Assembly: GCA_945890495.1 (NCBI GenBank)
Contig: CAMDCO010000003.1
Location: forward strand, 1 to 64,000
DNA from: Bordetella parapertussis
GTDB lineage: Bacteria; Pseudomonadota; Gammaproteobacteria; Burkholderiales; Thiobacillaceae
DNA: 64,000 nucleotides
Reading direction: 5' to 3'
Shown: one piece after another, positions 29,021-36,957 of the stretch
How the letters are laid out: the number at the start of each line of letters is the position of its first letter
Position numbering within the stretch: the stretch's first letter is position 1
Program-made: the position numbers and the translations under genes
The notes under the pieces: generated by a model
Database searches by the model: none
What the model was told of the DNA's origin: nothing
The model's input: the letters and a program-made list of their open reading frames with translations, nothing else

Positions 29021-31702
29021 ATGAATGCGCCCACGGAACTGAGAACGGCCTACTTCGCGGGCAGTTTGGCCTATCTGGAGGCGCTGGAATCGCCCCATCC
29101 GGACCCGCTTCCGGGGAGTGTCCCGTCTGGGGTTGAGGGCGGAGCGGCCTGTATGCCCCTGCTGGCCCAAGTGGGGGTGCTACATCTCATTGAGGCTTGG
29201 CGTACCCATGGCTTTCGCAGCGCGGATCTTGATCCCCTGCGTCTGCATGAGCCCCAGCATTTGGCCGAACTGGATCCGGCACGGCATGGTCTGACGAGCC
29301 ATGACCTCGACGCGGTGTTCGAGACAGGCAATCTGGGCGGCCCGGTGCGCGATACCCTGCGTGCCATCCTGGCGCGTCTCCAGGCCGCCTATGGGGGTAG
29401 TTTGTCCGCCGAACTGGGCCATGTCTCTGATCCTCGGCGGCGGACCTGGTTGCAACAGCGCCTTGAAGGCCCTTGCCCCGTGCCGCTGACGGCGGATGAA
29501 CAACGCGGCCTGCTGACACAACTGACGGCGGCGGAGACCCTGGAGCGTCTGATCCATACCCGCTATGTGGGACAGAAGCGATTCTCACTGGAAGGGGGTG
29601 AGTCCCTCCTGCCGTTGTTGCATGAAATTGTGGCCTGGGCGCCGCAATTCGGTGTGGCAGAGATCGGCTTGGGGATGAGTCATCGTGGCCGCCTCAATGT
29701 CTTGCAAAACCTACTCGGTCGCTCGGTCTTTGACCTGTTCCGTAGCGCCCATGATGACACGCCGGTGGATGGCCGGGGCGGTGATGTGAAATATCACCAA
29801 GGGTTTACCGCTCAGGTGGCAGGGCCACACGGTTCGGTGCGTGTGGCGCTGTCCTTTAACCCCTCGCATCTGGAGATTGTCTCCCCGGTAGTGGAAGGCT
29901 GGGTGCGCGCGCGCCAAGAGGCGCTGGACGACATCGAGCGCAATCGCGCCATGGCTATCGTGGTGCATGGCGATGCGGCCTTTGCCGGGCAGGGGGTGGT
30001 GATGGAGACCCTCAACATGGCAGCGACCCGAGGTTTTACCACGGGCGGAACGATCCATATTGTTCTCAACAACCAGATCGGTTTTACCACCTCGGATCCG
30101 CGTGACACCCGCTCCAGTCTGTATTGCACCGATGTGGTCAAGATGGTCGAGGCCCCTATCCTGCATGTCAACGGTGACGATCCGGAGGCCGTGGTGCGGG
30201 CAGCGCGCATTGCCCTGGAATATCGCATGGCCTTTCATGCCGATATCGCCATCAATCTGATCTGTTACCGTCGTCTGGGGCATAACGAGCAGGACGAGCC
30301 GATGGTGACGCAACCCTTGATGTATAGGGCGATCAAAGGCCTGCCTTCAACCCGTGAGCGCTATGCGCAACGATTGGCTGGGCAAGGTGTCCTGCGCGAT
30401 GCGGCCGAGGCGGAGGCCTTGGTTGTGTCCTATCGGCAGGAGATGGATGCCGCACCGATTGCGCCACCCCTGCCAGATCCCAGTCAATGGGACGCATTTA
30501 GACACAAGACCTGGCGCGCGCCTTGCGAGACCTCTGTATTGCGAGCGCGACTGGAAACGCTGGGCCAGGCCTTGGCGCAGATTCCCGCCGCGCCTTTTAC
30601 CCTGCATCCGCGCGTCGAGGCCGTTCAGAATGTCCGTCGGAAGATGGCATCAGGAGAGCAGTCCCTCGATTGGGGTATGGCCGAATTGCTGGCCTATGCG
30701 AGCCTGCTTGATGATGGGTATGGCGTGCGCCTTACGGGCCAGGATAGCGAGCGGGGGACCTTCTCCCATCGTCATGCGGTGTTGCATGATCAAAATCGAA
30801 CTGAGCGTGATCGTGGGGTGTTTGTCCCGTTGCAGGCTATGGGCCAAGGACGCGCCCGCTTTAATGTGGTCAATTCCTTGTTGTCCGAAGAGGCCGTGCT
30901 GGCCTTTGAATACGGTTACGCCGGCGTGGCCTCGGCCGATACGCTGGTGCTCTGGGAGGCGCAGTTTGGCGATTTTGTGAACGGTGCGCAGGTGGTCGTT
31001 GATCAGTTCATCGCGGCCGGTGAGACCAAATGGGGTCGGCTAAGCGGCCTCACCCTGCTTCTGCCGCACGGCTATGAGGGGCAAGGGCCAGAGCACTCCT
31101 CGGCGCGTATTGAGCGTTTCCTGCAACTCGCGGCCGAGGACAATATGCAGATTGTGCAGCCCAGCCTGCCGGCACAGTTTTTCCATCTCTTGCGTCGTCA
31201 GATGCTGCGCCCCTATCGCAAGCCGCTCATCGTCTTTACGCCCAAGAGCTTGTTGCGCCATCCAGAGGCGGTTTCCCCGTTGGCGGATCTGGCTCATGGG
31301 GCGTTCCAGCCAATCTTGGGCGACACCGCTGCAAGCGATCCGGGCCGGGTGCGTCGTCTGGTTTTTTGCAGTGGTCGGGTCTATTTTGATTTGGCTGCGG
31401 CGCGTCGGGAACGGGGCCTCGAGTCTGAGATTGCGCTGCTGCGGATTGAGCAGTTCTACCCCTTTCCGGACGAGGAATTTCTCTCGGCTATTGAGCACTA
31501 TCCAGAAGGCGTGGAGATTGTTTGGGCGCAGGATGAACCCAAGAATCAGGGGGCCTGGCCTTATGTCCTGCGCCAGTTCCTGCGTTTTGGCCTGACCTGG
31601 CACTATGCCGGGCGCCCCCACTCGGCCTCGCCGGCGACCGGTTATGCGGCGGAACACAAGCGTCAGTTGCAGGCACTGCTTGTGTCGGCATTGGGCGCGT
31701 AA
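29021..31702 (+). CDS. sucA: 2-oxoglutarate dehydrogenase E1 component
   Basis: The thiamine-diphosphate enzyme of 893 residues (E. coli 933) decarboxylates 2-oxoglutarate. GLGMSHRGRLNVLQN, the ThDP loop GDAAFAGQGVVMETLNMA with NNQIGFTTS, and the C-terminal E(P)KNQGAWPYV are intact. The N-terminal linker after YLEALE is short and includes SPHPDPLPGSVPSGVEGG, which looks like a translated palindromic repeat. sucB and lpd, which normally follow, are absent: the next gene is on the other strand. ATG 29021 is preferred to TTG 29015. Confidence 0.94.
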   Translation: MNAPTELRTAYFAGSLAYLEALESPHPDPLPGSVPSGVEGGAACMPLLAQVGVLHLIEAWRTHGFRSADLDPLRLHEPQHLAELDPARHGLTSHDLDAVFETGNLGGPVRDTLRAILARLQAAYGGSLSAELGHVSDPRRRTWLQQRLEGPCPVPLTADEQRGLLTQLTAAETLERLIHTRYVGQKRFSLEGGESLLPLLHEIVAWAPQFGVAEIGLGMSHRGRLNVLQNLLGRSVFDLFRSAHDDTPVDGRGGDVKYHQGFTAQVAGPHGSVRVALSFNPSHLEIVSPVVEGWVRARQEALDDIERNRAMAIVVHGDAAFAGQGVVMETLNMAATRGFTTGGTIHIVLNNQIGFTTSDPRDTRSSLYCTDVVKMVEAPILHVNGDDPEAVVRAARIALEYRMAFHADIAINLICYRRLGHNEQDEPMVTQPLMYRAIKGLPSTRERYAQRLAGQGVLRDAAEAEALVVSYRQEMDAAPIAPPLPDPSQWDAFRHKTWRAPCETSVLRARLETLGQALAQIPAAPFTLHPRVEAVQNVRRKMASGEQSLDWGMAELLAYASLLDDGYGVRLTGQDSERGTFSHRHAVLHDQNRTERDRGVFVPLQAMGQGRARFNVVNSLLSEEAVLAFEYGYAGVASADTLVLWEAQFGDFVNGAQVVVDQFIAAGETKWGRLSGLTLLLPHGYEGQGPEHSSARIERFLQLAAEDNMQIVQPSLPAQFFHLLRRQMLRPYRKPLIVFTPKSLLRHPEAVSPLADLAHGAFQPILGDTAASDPGRVRRLVFCSGRVYFDLAAARRERGLESEIALLRIEQFYPFPDEEFLSAIEHYPEGVEIVWAQDEPKNQGAWPYVLRQFLRFGLTWHYAGRPHSASPATGYAAEHKRQLQALLVSALGA

Positions 31703-31705
31703 GGG

Positions 31706-32785
31706 CTAGTTCGGTTTAAATTCCAGCAGGTGCTCGGCCAGGTCGCCACGGGTGAAGATGGATTCGCGCCAGTGCCGGGTATGAGCCGTGAGCGTTTCAA
31801 GATCCTCCAAGGAGGGTAGGGGAAACCCCGGTGGTTGCCCTGGAGCCTCGCCACGGTTGAAGGCGTGGTGCATGGCGTGGACGGCTTGGCTCAGCACTTC
31901 GGGCATCCCCTTCGCGTAGCCTTCCAAGAAGGCATCCAACTTGACGAGATGGGCCCCTTCGGCCTGCACATAGGGTTGCCAGAGCAGCGGCTGGCCAGCG
32001 AGTTGGGCGCGCACAAAGGAATCCTCCCCTCGCACGATATTGAGGTCGCAACTCCATAGCAGGCGGTCATAGTCGTCTTGGTTTAGCCAAGGGAGGATGC
32101 GAAGTTCGAGTGAGCCTAGTCGTATTGTTTCGTTCGGGGTGAGGTGGGTGCGCCCCAGACGGCGAGCGAGGCGGGGCAGGGCCGGGGTGTCGAACGAGAG
32201 GATGCGCCAGCCCGGAGCAGGGTCTTTGCTGCAGGTGTCGATCAGGCCGTCGAGCGCTGCGCTGTCATAACTGAACAGGCTCATCAAGCGCTTGCCATCA
32301 TCGGGGATGTCTAGCCGGGCAAGGAAGGCGGCGCGATCAAAACACGCCCACTCCCGGCCTAGGTCGGGTTCTATAACAACTCCTCCGGTGCCGGGCGTGA
32401 TGCCGGGAAAATAAAAATGCTCGGTGAGCGGTAGACGGGGGTGGGGCGAGGCCAGGCCGTGACAATCGGCCGCCCAGGCCTCGGCGGTCAGGTATTCGAG
32501 ATTGATCCAGACGGGTGCAACGGGCTGGCGGGCCATGGCCTCGAGATAGGGCTCGGGCAGGCGGGCGCCGAATAGGGCGATGACACGGCGGGCCGGGGTG
32601 ACGACGGGGAACGGGTCGGACCAGGGGTGGATGACAAAGTGCTGGGCATCGTCCGGTTGTCCCAAGGACGGAACCGGGTCCATCCAAAGACGCACGCATT
32701 GGCCCAGACGGGCCAGACGCCGAGCGAGCCGCAACGCCACACCGGCATCACCGAAGTTGTCGATGACGCGGCAGAACAGGTCAAT
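31706..32785 (-). CDS. earP: EF-P arginine rhamnosyltransferase, non-canonical start
   Basis: EarP transfers rhamnose from dTDP-L-rhamnose to Arg32 of EF-P. About 359 residues resemble the family: LFCRVIDNFGDAGVALRLARRLA, then WINLEYLTAEAW, GLASPHP and RGEDSFVRAQLAGQPLLWQ. The N-terminal stretch with the two catalytic aspartates (DNFGD, codons at 32759-32761 and 32747-32749) lies upstream of the first usable GTG (32740), and no ATG, GTG or TTG precedes it in frame. The start is placed at ATT 32785, where homology begins; ATC 32809 or CTG 32779 are alternatives. It also holds an in-frame hairpin repeat near its C-terminus (GQPPGFPLP). It lies downstream of the nmo gene. Confidence 0.85.
   Translation of the reverse strand: MDLFCRVIDNFGDAGVALRLARRLARLGQCVRLWMDPVPSLGQPDDAQHFVIHPWSDPFPVVTPARRVIALFGARLPEPYLEAMARQPVAPVWINLEYLTAEAWAADCHGLASPHPRLPLTEHFYFPGITPGTGGVVIEPDLGREWACFDRAAFLARLDIPDDGKRLMSLFSYDSAALDGLIDTCSKDPAPGWRILSFDTPALPRLARRLGRTHLTPNETIRLGSLELRILPWLNQDDYDRLLWSCDLNIVRGEDSFVRAQLAGQPLLWQPYVQAEGAHLVKLDAFLEGYAKGMPEVLSQAVHAMHHAFNRGEAPGQPPGFPLPSLEDLETLTAHTRHWRESIFTRGDLAEHLLEFKPN
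31816..31840 (-). repeat. Dispersed hairpin repeat inside earP
   Basis: GTAGGGGAAACCCCGGTGG-TTGCCC is the same hairpin family found between genes elsewhere in the window. In the earP frame it encodes GQPPGFPLP, between conserved helices of the C-terminal domain. Confidence 0.75.
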
Positions 32786-32810
32786 GGAGGGGGCGTTCTC
32801 GGGCGGGATA

Positions 32811-34067
32811 TCAGGCCGGATTGACGGGGGTTGGCAGGGCGATCTTTTCGTCGCGACTGTAGCGATAGTCGTTGAAGATGTGTTCGGCGCTCAGGAGTTG
32901 ATAGTCGCCATCGGCATTCTTCACGCTGGTGTCCTTGAGGCGCCAGGTGGTTTGGCCGCAGGTCCAGATGTCGAAGTTGCGCATGTGCGTGCACAGGCAG
33001 GTCTTGTCTTGAACCGTGAACTTTTCGCCCGGATGGACCCCGAGTTCACGGAAATAAGCGTCGATGTAGGCGCAGTGGCCGTTGCTGTCGAGGATGTAGC
33101 CAAAGGCTTCGCAGTTGGGACGGATACCGGAGCCGATGCCGGGGCTGTTTTTCAGCATGCGCATCGGATAGCCGGTCGGGGAGATCTGATTGACCTCGAT
33201 GTTCTCTTCACTGGTTTTGAAGTATTCCTGTTTGACATCGTCGGGCAGGCCGCATTCGGCGCTGACGGTGAAGCGGGTGGCGACCTGTACGGCGGCGCTG
33301 CCGGTCTCCAGAAAGTGGGTGGCGTCCGTGCCGGTGAAGATGCCGCCGGCGGCGATGAGCGGGATGTCAATGTGCTCGCTGGTCATCCAGGCGCGGATCT
33401 CAGCGATGATGATGGCCAGGTCGTATTGCGCCCAGTCCATGCCAAAGCCGAGATGGCCGCCGGCCAGAGGGCCTTCGACAACCACATAGTCGGGCAGGCG
33501 GTTGGTGCGTGCCGACTTGCGCAGGAAGAGTTGCAGGGCGCGCAGGCTGGAGACGATGATGCCCAGCTTGGCATCGCGAAAACGGGGGTGATCTTCGATC
33601 AGGGCGAACGAGCCAAGGTGCAGGCCGGCAGCGAGGGTGATGCCGTCAATGCCGGCGTCGAGTGCGGCGGTCAGGCGTACCTTGAGCGTCTCTCTCGGCG
33701 CATTCATGGTCAGCTTTTCCATGCAGTTGATGAGTATCATGCCGTCGCCACGCTTGGCGGTCATGGTGCGGTCAACATGCCAGCGGGTCGCTTCTTTCAG
33801 CATGCCAAGGTCAAATTGAACAACGGACTTGTCGTTGTTCTCGACATTGAACTTGTAGTGCTTGAGCTTGTCCTTGGCGTAGCGGGTCTTGATGTGACGA
33901 TCCGAGACGGTTGGCACCATGGCGTCGGAGATATGTCCGATGCCTCCCAGGCGCGCGGCCTCGAGGGCGAGCTCGGTTGAGGAAATATCAACACCCATGC
34001 CGCCAATAATGATGGGTACCAGATCTTGGTTGCCTAACCGTAGGCGGAAATCATCTACGCATTTCAT
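32811..34067 (-). CDS. Nitronate monooxygenase-family flavoprotein
   Basis: The 418-residue FMN-binding TIM barrel of the NMO/2-nitropropane dioxygenase family oxidises alkyl nitronates, or has a related flavin role. FMN-site motifs include PIIIGGMGVDIS, GPLAGGHLGF (conserved His) and PLIAAGGIFTGTDATHFLETGSAAVQ. The C-terminus has a Cys cluster (CLCTHMRNFDIWTCG) beyond the usual barrel. ATG 34067 is preferred because the longer in-frame extension would run across an FNR-type box at 34201-34214 and is not family-like. Physiological substrate unknown. Its stop is next to earP. Confidence 0.85.
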   Translation of the reverse strand: MKCVDDFRLRLGNQDLVPIIIGGMGVDISSTELALEAARLGGIGHISDAMVPTVSDRHIKTRYAKDKLKHYKFNVENNDKSVVQFDLGMLKEATRWHVDRTMTAKRGDGMILINCMEKLTMNAPRETLKVRLTAALDAGIDGITLAAGLHLGSFALIEDHPRFRDAKLGIIVSSLRALQLFLRKSARTNRLPDYVVVEGPLAGGHLGFGMDWAQYDLAIIIAEIRAWMTSEHIDIPLIAAGGIFTGTDATHFLETGSAAVQVATRFTVSAECGLPDDVKQEYFKTSEENIEVNQISPTGYPMRMLKNSPGIGSGIRPNCEAFGYILDSNGHCAYIDAYFRELGVHPGEKFTVQDKTCLCTHMRNFDIWTCGQTTWRLKDTSVKNADGDYQLLSAEHIFNDYRYSRDEKIALPTPVNPA

Positions 34068-34200
34068 CAGCACATTCCATTTCTCAAGGGGGTGGCGAGC
34101 TAAACTTGAGCCACGCCAAACACAGGCGATGTAAGGCCCAGATGATAATATTTCATCGTAGTTACGGCCAGCGATGATTTTAGCGCGAAATGACGGTGTT

Positions 34201-34214
34201 TTGATCAGTATCAA
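34201..34214. promoter_or_regulatory. FNR/Dnr-type box between nmo and the haem-copper-like gene
   Basis: TTGATCAGTATCAA is a perfect TTGAT-N4-ATCAA palindrome. It lies 110 bases before the plus-strand membrane gene and 133 bases before the minus-strand nmo start. A minus-strand -10-like TAAAAT is at 34177-34182. Which side it controls is unclear; either or both is possible. Confidence 0.8.
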
Positions 34215-34324
34215 TGCCCTTTACGGGCCGTGGCACTAGGGTGGCACTCCTTGATCGCTCCGGGGATAAACTCGGTATCCTGTTGTTAATTTACCCTGGC
34301 GTTTGCCTTAGATATTTCCCTCCC

Positions 34325-35464
34325 ATGTTGATTGCCCTGTTGATTTTTTCCCTGCTGATTTTGCTGGTGGCGACGAGTCTTGCGCCGCTGCCTTGGTTGT
34401 CCCCGATTTTCTGGGCGCATGGGGTGTTGGCGATGGCGGCGCTTCCCCTGATCGTGGCGGCTATGCAGCACTTTGTCCCGGTCCTGACGCGGAGCCGGGC
34501 GGCGGGGGCGGCCTTGGGCCGGCTTCCCCTCGGGCTGGTCCTGGTGGGTGGTTTGTTGCTGCTGGTGTTTGCAGGTGCCTGGGCGTGGGACTGGATTGTG
34601 CCGTTGGCGGCCTTGGTCTTTTTGGCGGCGGGCTGGATGTTGCTCTGGATGCGCCAGCGATCGCGCAATGCCTTGGGCGGGGCCCATCCGGGCCTGGCTT
34701 GGTACGCGGTGGCATTGGCCTGTCTGTTGCTGGGGATGACCGCAGCGGCCCTGATTCCGCTATTCCCGCAATGGCAAGCCCCGTTGCGGCAATTCCATCT
34801 GCATATCAATCTGTACGGTTTTATCGGTCTGACGGCGGTCGGGACCTTGCAGGTGTTGTTTCCGACGGCAACGGGGCGCGCCGATCCTGGGGTCAGTCGA
34901 CGCCTGCGACAAGATCTGAAATGGGCCTTCGCCGGGGCCGTTCTGTTGGCTTTTGGACGGACGCTGGAAACGATCTGGATAACCGTCCCGGGTGTCTTGC
35001 TCTGGCTTTGGCCCTTGGCCCGAATGGCTTGGGCTTGGCTACGGGAGGATAGGCCACAGATCTTTGCCTGGCACGGGGCCGCGCCAGCATTGGCCGCCGC
35101 CACGCTGGGCCTGGCCTCGGCGCTGATCGGCGTGATGCTGCCCGGTGTCGCCAGCCTGGATATCTTCTTGGCGGGTTTCATGTTCCCGCTGGTGAGCGGG
35201 GCGGCGAGCCAGTTGCTACCGGTCTGGGTACGCCCCGGCCGACAGACGGCCTGGCATGCAAAAGCGCGGGCGGCCATCGGTCGCTACAACGGCGTGCGTG
35301 CCCTGTTCTACATGACCTCGGCCATCCTGCCCTTGCTGGGGTATCGCTGTGGCGCGATGGCCGGCCTCTTGGCCCTGCTCTGGTTTGTTGCTGGGCTGGC
35401 CTATTGGGGGTTGAACAACTGGCTTCAGGGGATGGGATCGGGGGAGGCTGATGGCCCTCAGTGA
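34325..35464 (+). CDS. Polytopic membrane protein, NnrS/haem-copper-oxidase-like
   Basis: The 379-residue protein has about 11-12 hydrophobic helices. Conserved-looking histidines sit in helices as in haem-copper subunits: FWAHGVLAMAALPL, MQHFVPVLTR and FHLHINLYGFIGLTAVG. The pattern also fits the NnrS superfamily, haem proteins linked to NO stress. ATG 34325 fits the first helix (MLIALLIFSLLILLVA). The perfect FNR box upstream and a second NnrS-like gene at 36958 support a role in NO or nitrite respiration. The exact family is uncertain. It overlaps the next gene by 14 bases. Confidence 0.65.
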   Translation: MLIALLIFSLLILLVATSLAPLPWLSPIFWAHGVLAMAALPLIVAAMQHFVPVLTRSRAAGAALGRLPLGLVLVGGLLLLVFAGAWAWDWIVPLAALVFLAAGWMLLWMRQRSRNALGGAHPGLAWYAVALACLLLGMTAAALIPLFPQWQAPLRQFHLHINLYGFIGLTAVGTLQVLFPTATGRADPGVSRRLRQDLKWAFAGAVLLAFGRTLETIWITVPGVLLWLWPLARMAWAWLREDRPQIFAWHGAAPALAAATLGLASALIGVMLPGVASLDIFLAGFMFPLVSGAASQLLPVWVRPGRQTAWHAKARAAIGRYNGVRALFYMTSAILPLLGYRCGAMAGLLALLWFVAGLAYWGLNNWLQGMGSGEADGPQ

Positions 35465-36443
35465 TCGCGTGCACACCTTGGGTCAGGACTTGCTGGCCCG
35501 CCACGGCGAGCGGGTGCACAAGATCGCCATTGATGCCGGTTTTACCTGTCCCAATCGTGACGGCAGCAAGGGAATTGGGGGCTGCACCTTTTGCAATAAC
35601 CAGTCCTTCAATCCCGCCGATCCGGCCATTTCCTGTGGCAGTACGCCGGGTATCACCCCGATTCTCCCCAGCAGCGCGGGGGGGCGGGTTCGCCGTTCGC
35701 GCCTGCCGGTCACGCTGGAGGCCCAGGTGGCGCGGGCAAAACAGGCAATCGCCCAAGGCACGGGCGCGCGCAAATATTTGGCCTATTTCCAGGCCTACAC
35801 CAATACCTATGCCGATGTGGAGACCCTGCGCCGCCTTTACGATGCGGCGCTGGCCCTGCCCGGGGTGATCGGTCTGTCGATCGGGACGCGGCCAGATTGT
35901 GTGCCCGAGGCCGTCCTCGACCTGTTGGCCGGTTACCGTGCCGCCGGTCACGAGGTGTGGCTTGAACTGGGTCTGCAATCCGCCTTCGACGAGACCCTGG
36001 AGCGCGTCAATCGGGGTCATGGCATGGCCGAGTACATTACGGCCACGCGGGCGGCACGGGCGCGCGACCTGCCGGTCTGCTGTCACTTGATCCTGGGTTT
36101 GCCAGGCGAGGACGCATCACACTACCGGCAGAGCCTGGAACGGGTGCTGGATACAGGGGTCGACGGGATCAAGCTGCATCCCTTGCATGTTGTGCGCCAC
36201 ACGGTCCTTGCAAATCAGTGGCAGCGAGGCGAATACACCCCGCTGAGTCAGACGGACTATGTTCGTGCAGCGGCCGATCTGATTGAACGGACCCCTTGGC
36301 CGGTTCGTTTTCATCGGGTGACCGGCACGGCCCCGGCCGATCTCCTTTTGGCTCCGGCCTGGGTGGTGCATCGTTGGCCGACCCTCAATGCCATCGAGGC
36401 AGAGTTGGGTCGTCGTGGCACCCGGCAAGGCACCTTGGCTTGA
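35451..36443 (+). CDS. Radical SAM protein, YhcC family
   Basis: The 330-residue TIGR01212-type radical SAM protein has cluster ligands in CPNRDGSKGIGGCTFC, a spacing characteristic of this family. Further motifs are YFQAYTNTYA, GLSIGTRPDC, ELGLQSAFDETLERVNRGH and HLILGLPGE. YhcC/YtqA proteins have been tied to radical-based modification, with targets not firmly settled. Translation is probably coupled to the membrane gene upstream (14-base overlap), so in this genome it may belong to the FNR-type unit. Confidence 0.88.
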   Translation: MALSDRVHTLGQDLLARHGERVHKIAIDAGFTCPNRDGSKGIGGCTFCNNQSFNPADPAISCGSTPGITPILPSSAGGRVRRSRLPVTLEAQVARAKQAIAQGTGARKYLAYFQAYTNTYADVETLRRLYDAALALPGVIGLSIGTRPDCVPEAVLDLLAGYRAAGHEVWLELGLQSAFDETLERVNRGHGMAEYITATRAARARDLPVCCHLILGLPGEDASHYRQSLERVLDTGVDGIKLHPLHVVRHTVLANQWQRGEYTPLSQTDYVRAAADLIERTPWPVRFHRVTGTAPADLLLAPAWVVHRWPTLNAIEAELGRRGTRQGTLA

Positions 36444-36445
36444 TT

Positions 36446-36563
36446 CTAGGGAAGCGCTGATCAAATCCTTCGACAGGCTCAGGACGAACGGTAATCTTAT
36501 GATTCCATTCGTTGTCGGCTTGTAGAACCGTGGACGGAATCGAATAAATCAGTGATTCCCTAG
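36446..36563. repeat. MITE with terminal inverted repeats and CTAG target duplication
   Basis: CTAG occurs at 36446-36449 and 36560-36563. Between them the ends GGAAGCGCTGAT and ATCAGTGATTCC form an imperfect inverted repeat, and the core includes TCAAATCCTTCGACAGGCTC. It is about 110 bp and non-coding, like IS5-group-mobilised MITEs (which favour CTAR/CTAG targets). The minus-strand DUF2249 stop codon (TAG) is in the right-hand CTAG. Confidence 0.85.
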
Positions 36564-36808
36564 ATCGGCAGATCTTCAGCATCGTGGGCGAACAGGATCA
36601 CGAAATCGCCCTCGGGTGTGAGTTGGGTGCGATAGCTGAGTCCCATCGCATTCAGAATCGAATAGAGCGGGAACGGTTCACGGTGTAACAGCATGCGCAC
36701 ATACTGCCCATTGCGTAACAGCCCCGCCGCCGCAAGGGCGCGATCCATGGGTTCTGGTGGTTCCAGATGGCGTGCGTCAACGGTGATGGGGGTGTTACTG
36801 GATGTCAT
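36560..36808 (-). CDS. Small DUF2249-family protein
   Basis: The 82-residue protein has the DUF2249 pattern VDARHLEPPEPMDRALAAA followed by HREPFPLYSILNAMG. The family is often encoded beside denitrification and NO-related genes; its biochemical role is not established. An AAGGAGG ribosome site precedes ATG 36808. It is divergent from nnrS. The stop is supplied by the target duplication of the adjacent MITE, so the last residue or so may be altered. Confidence 0.85.
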   Translation of the reverse strand: MTSSNTPITVDARHLEPPEPMDRALAAAGLLRNGQYVRMLLHREPFPLYSILNAMGLSYRTQLTPEGDFVILFAHDAEDLPI

Positions 36809-36909
36809 TCGATCCTCCTTGTGTGGGGGTATTGAATCGCGATGCCGATTGGCTCGAAAGAGGCCGTCTTGATGTTGGACAAGCCGGCTACGCTCATGCG
36901 CTGAGGGGG

Positions 36910-36923
36910 TTGAGACAGGTCAA
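36910..36923 (+). promoter_or_regulatory. FNR/Dnr-type box of nnrS
   Basis: TTGAGACAGGTCAA is a palindrome differing from TTGAT-N4-ATCAA by one base in each half. A TATATT -10 element lies at 36946-36951. Placing the box at -41.5 puts the transcription start at about 36958, which is the nnrS ATG. Confidence 0.75.
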
Positions 36924-36957
36924 TGTTATTGGGTCCGCCTCTCGGTATATTGACCCC

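Noticed and set aside
34068-34214. N-terminal extension of the nitronate monooxygenase to 34214
   Set aside because: The extra 49 residues do not look like the family and the start would lie on an FNR-type operator; ATG 34067 is preferred.
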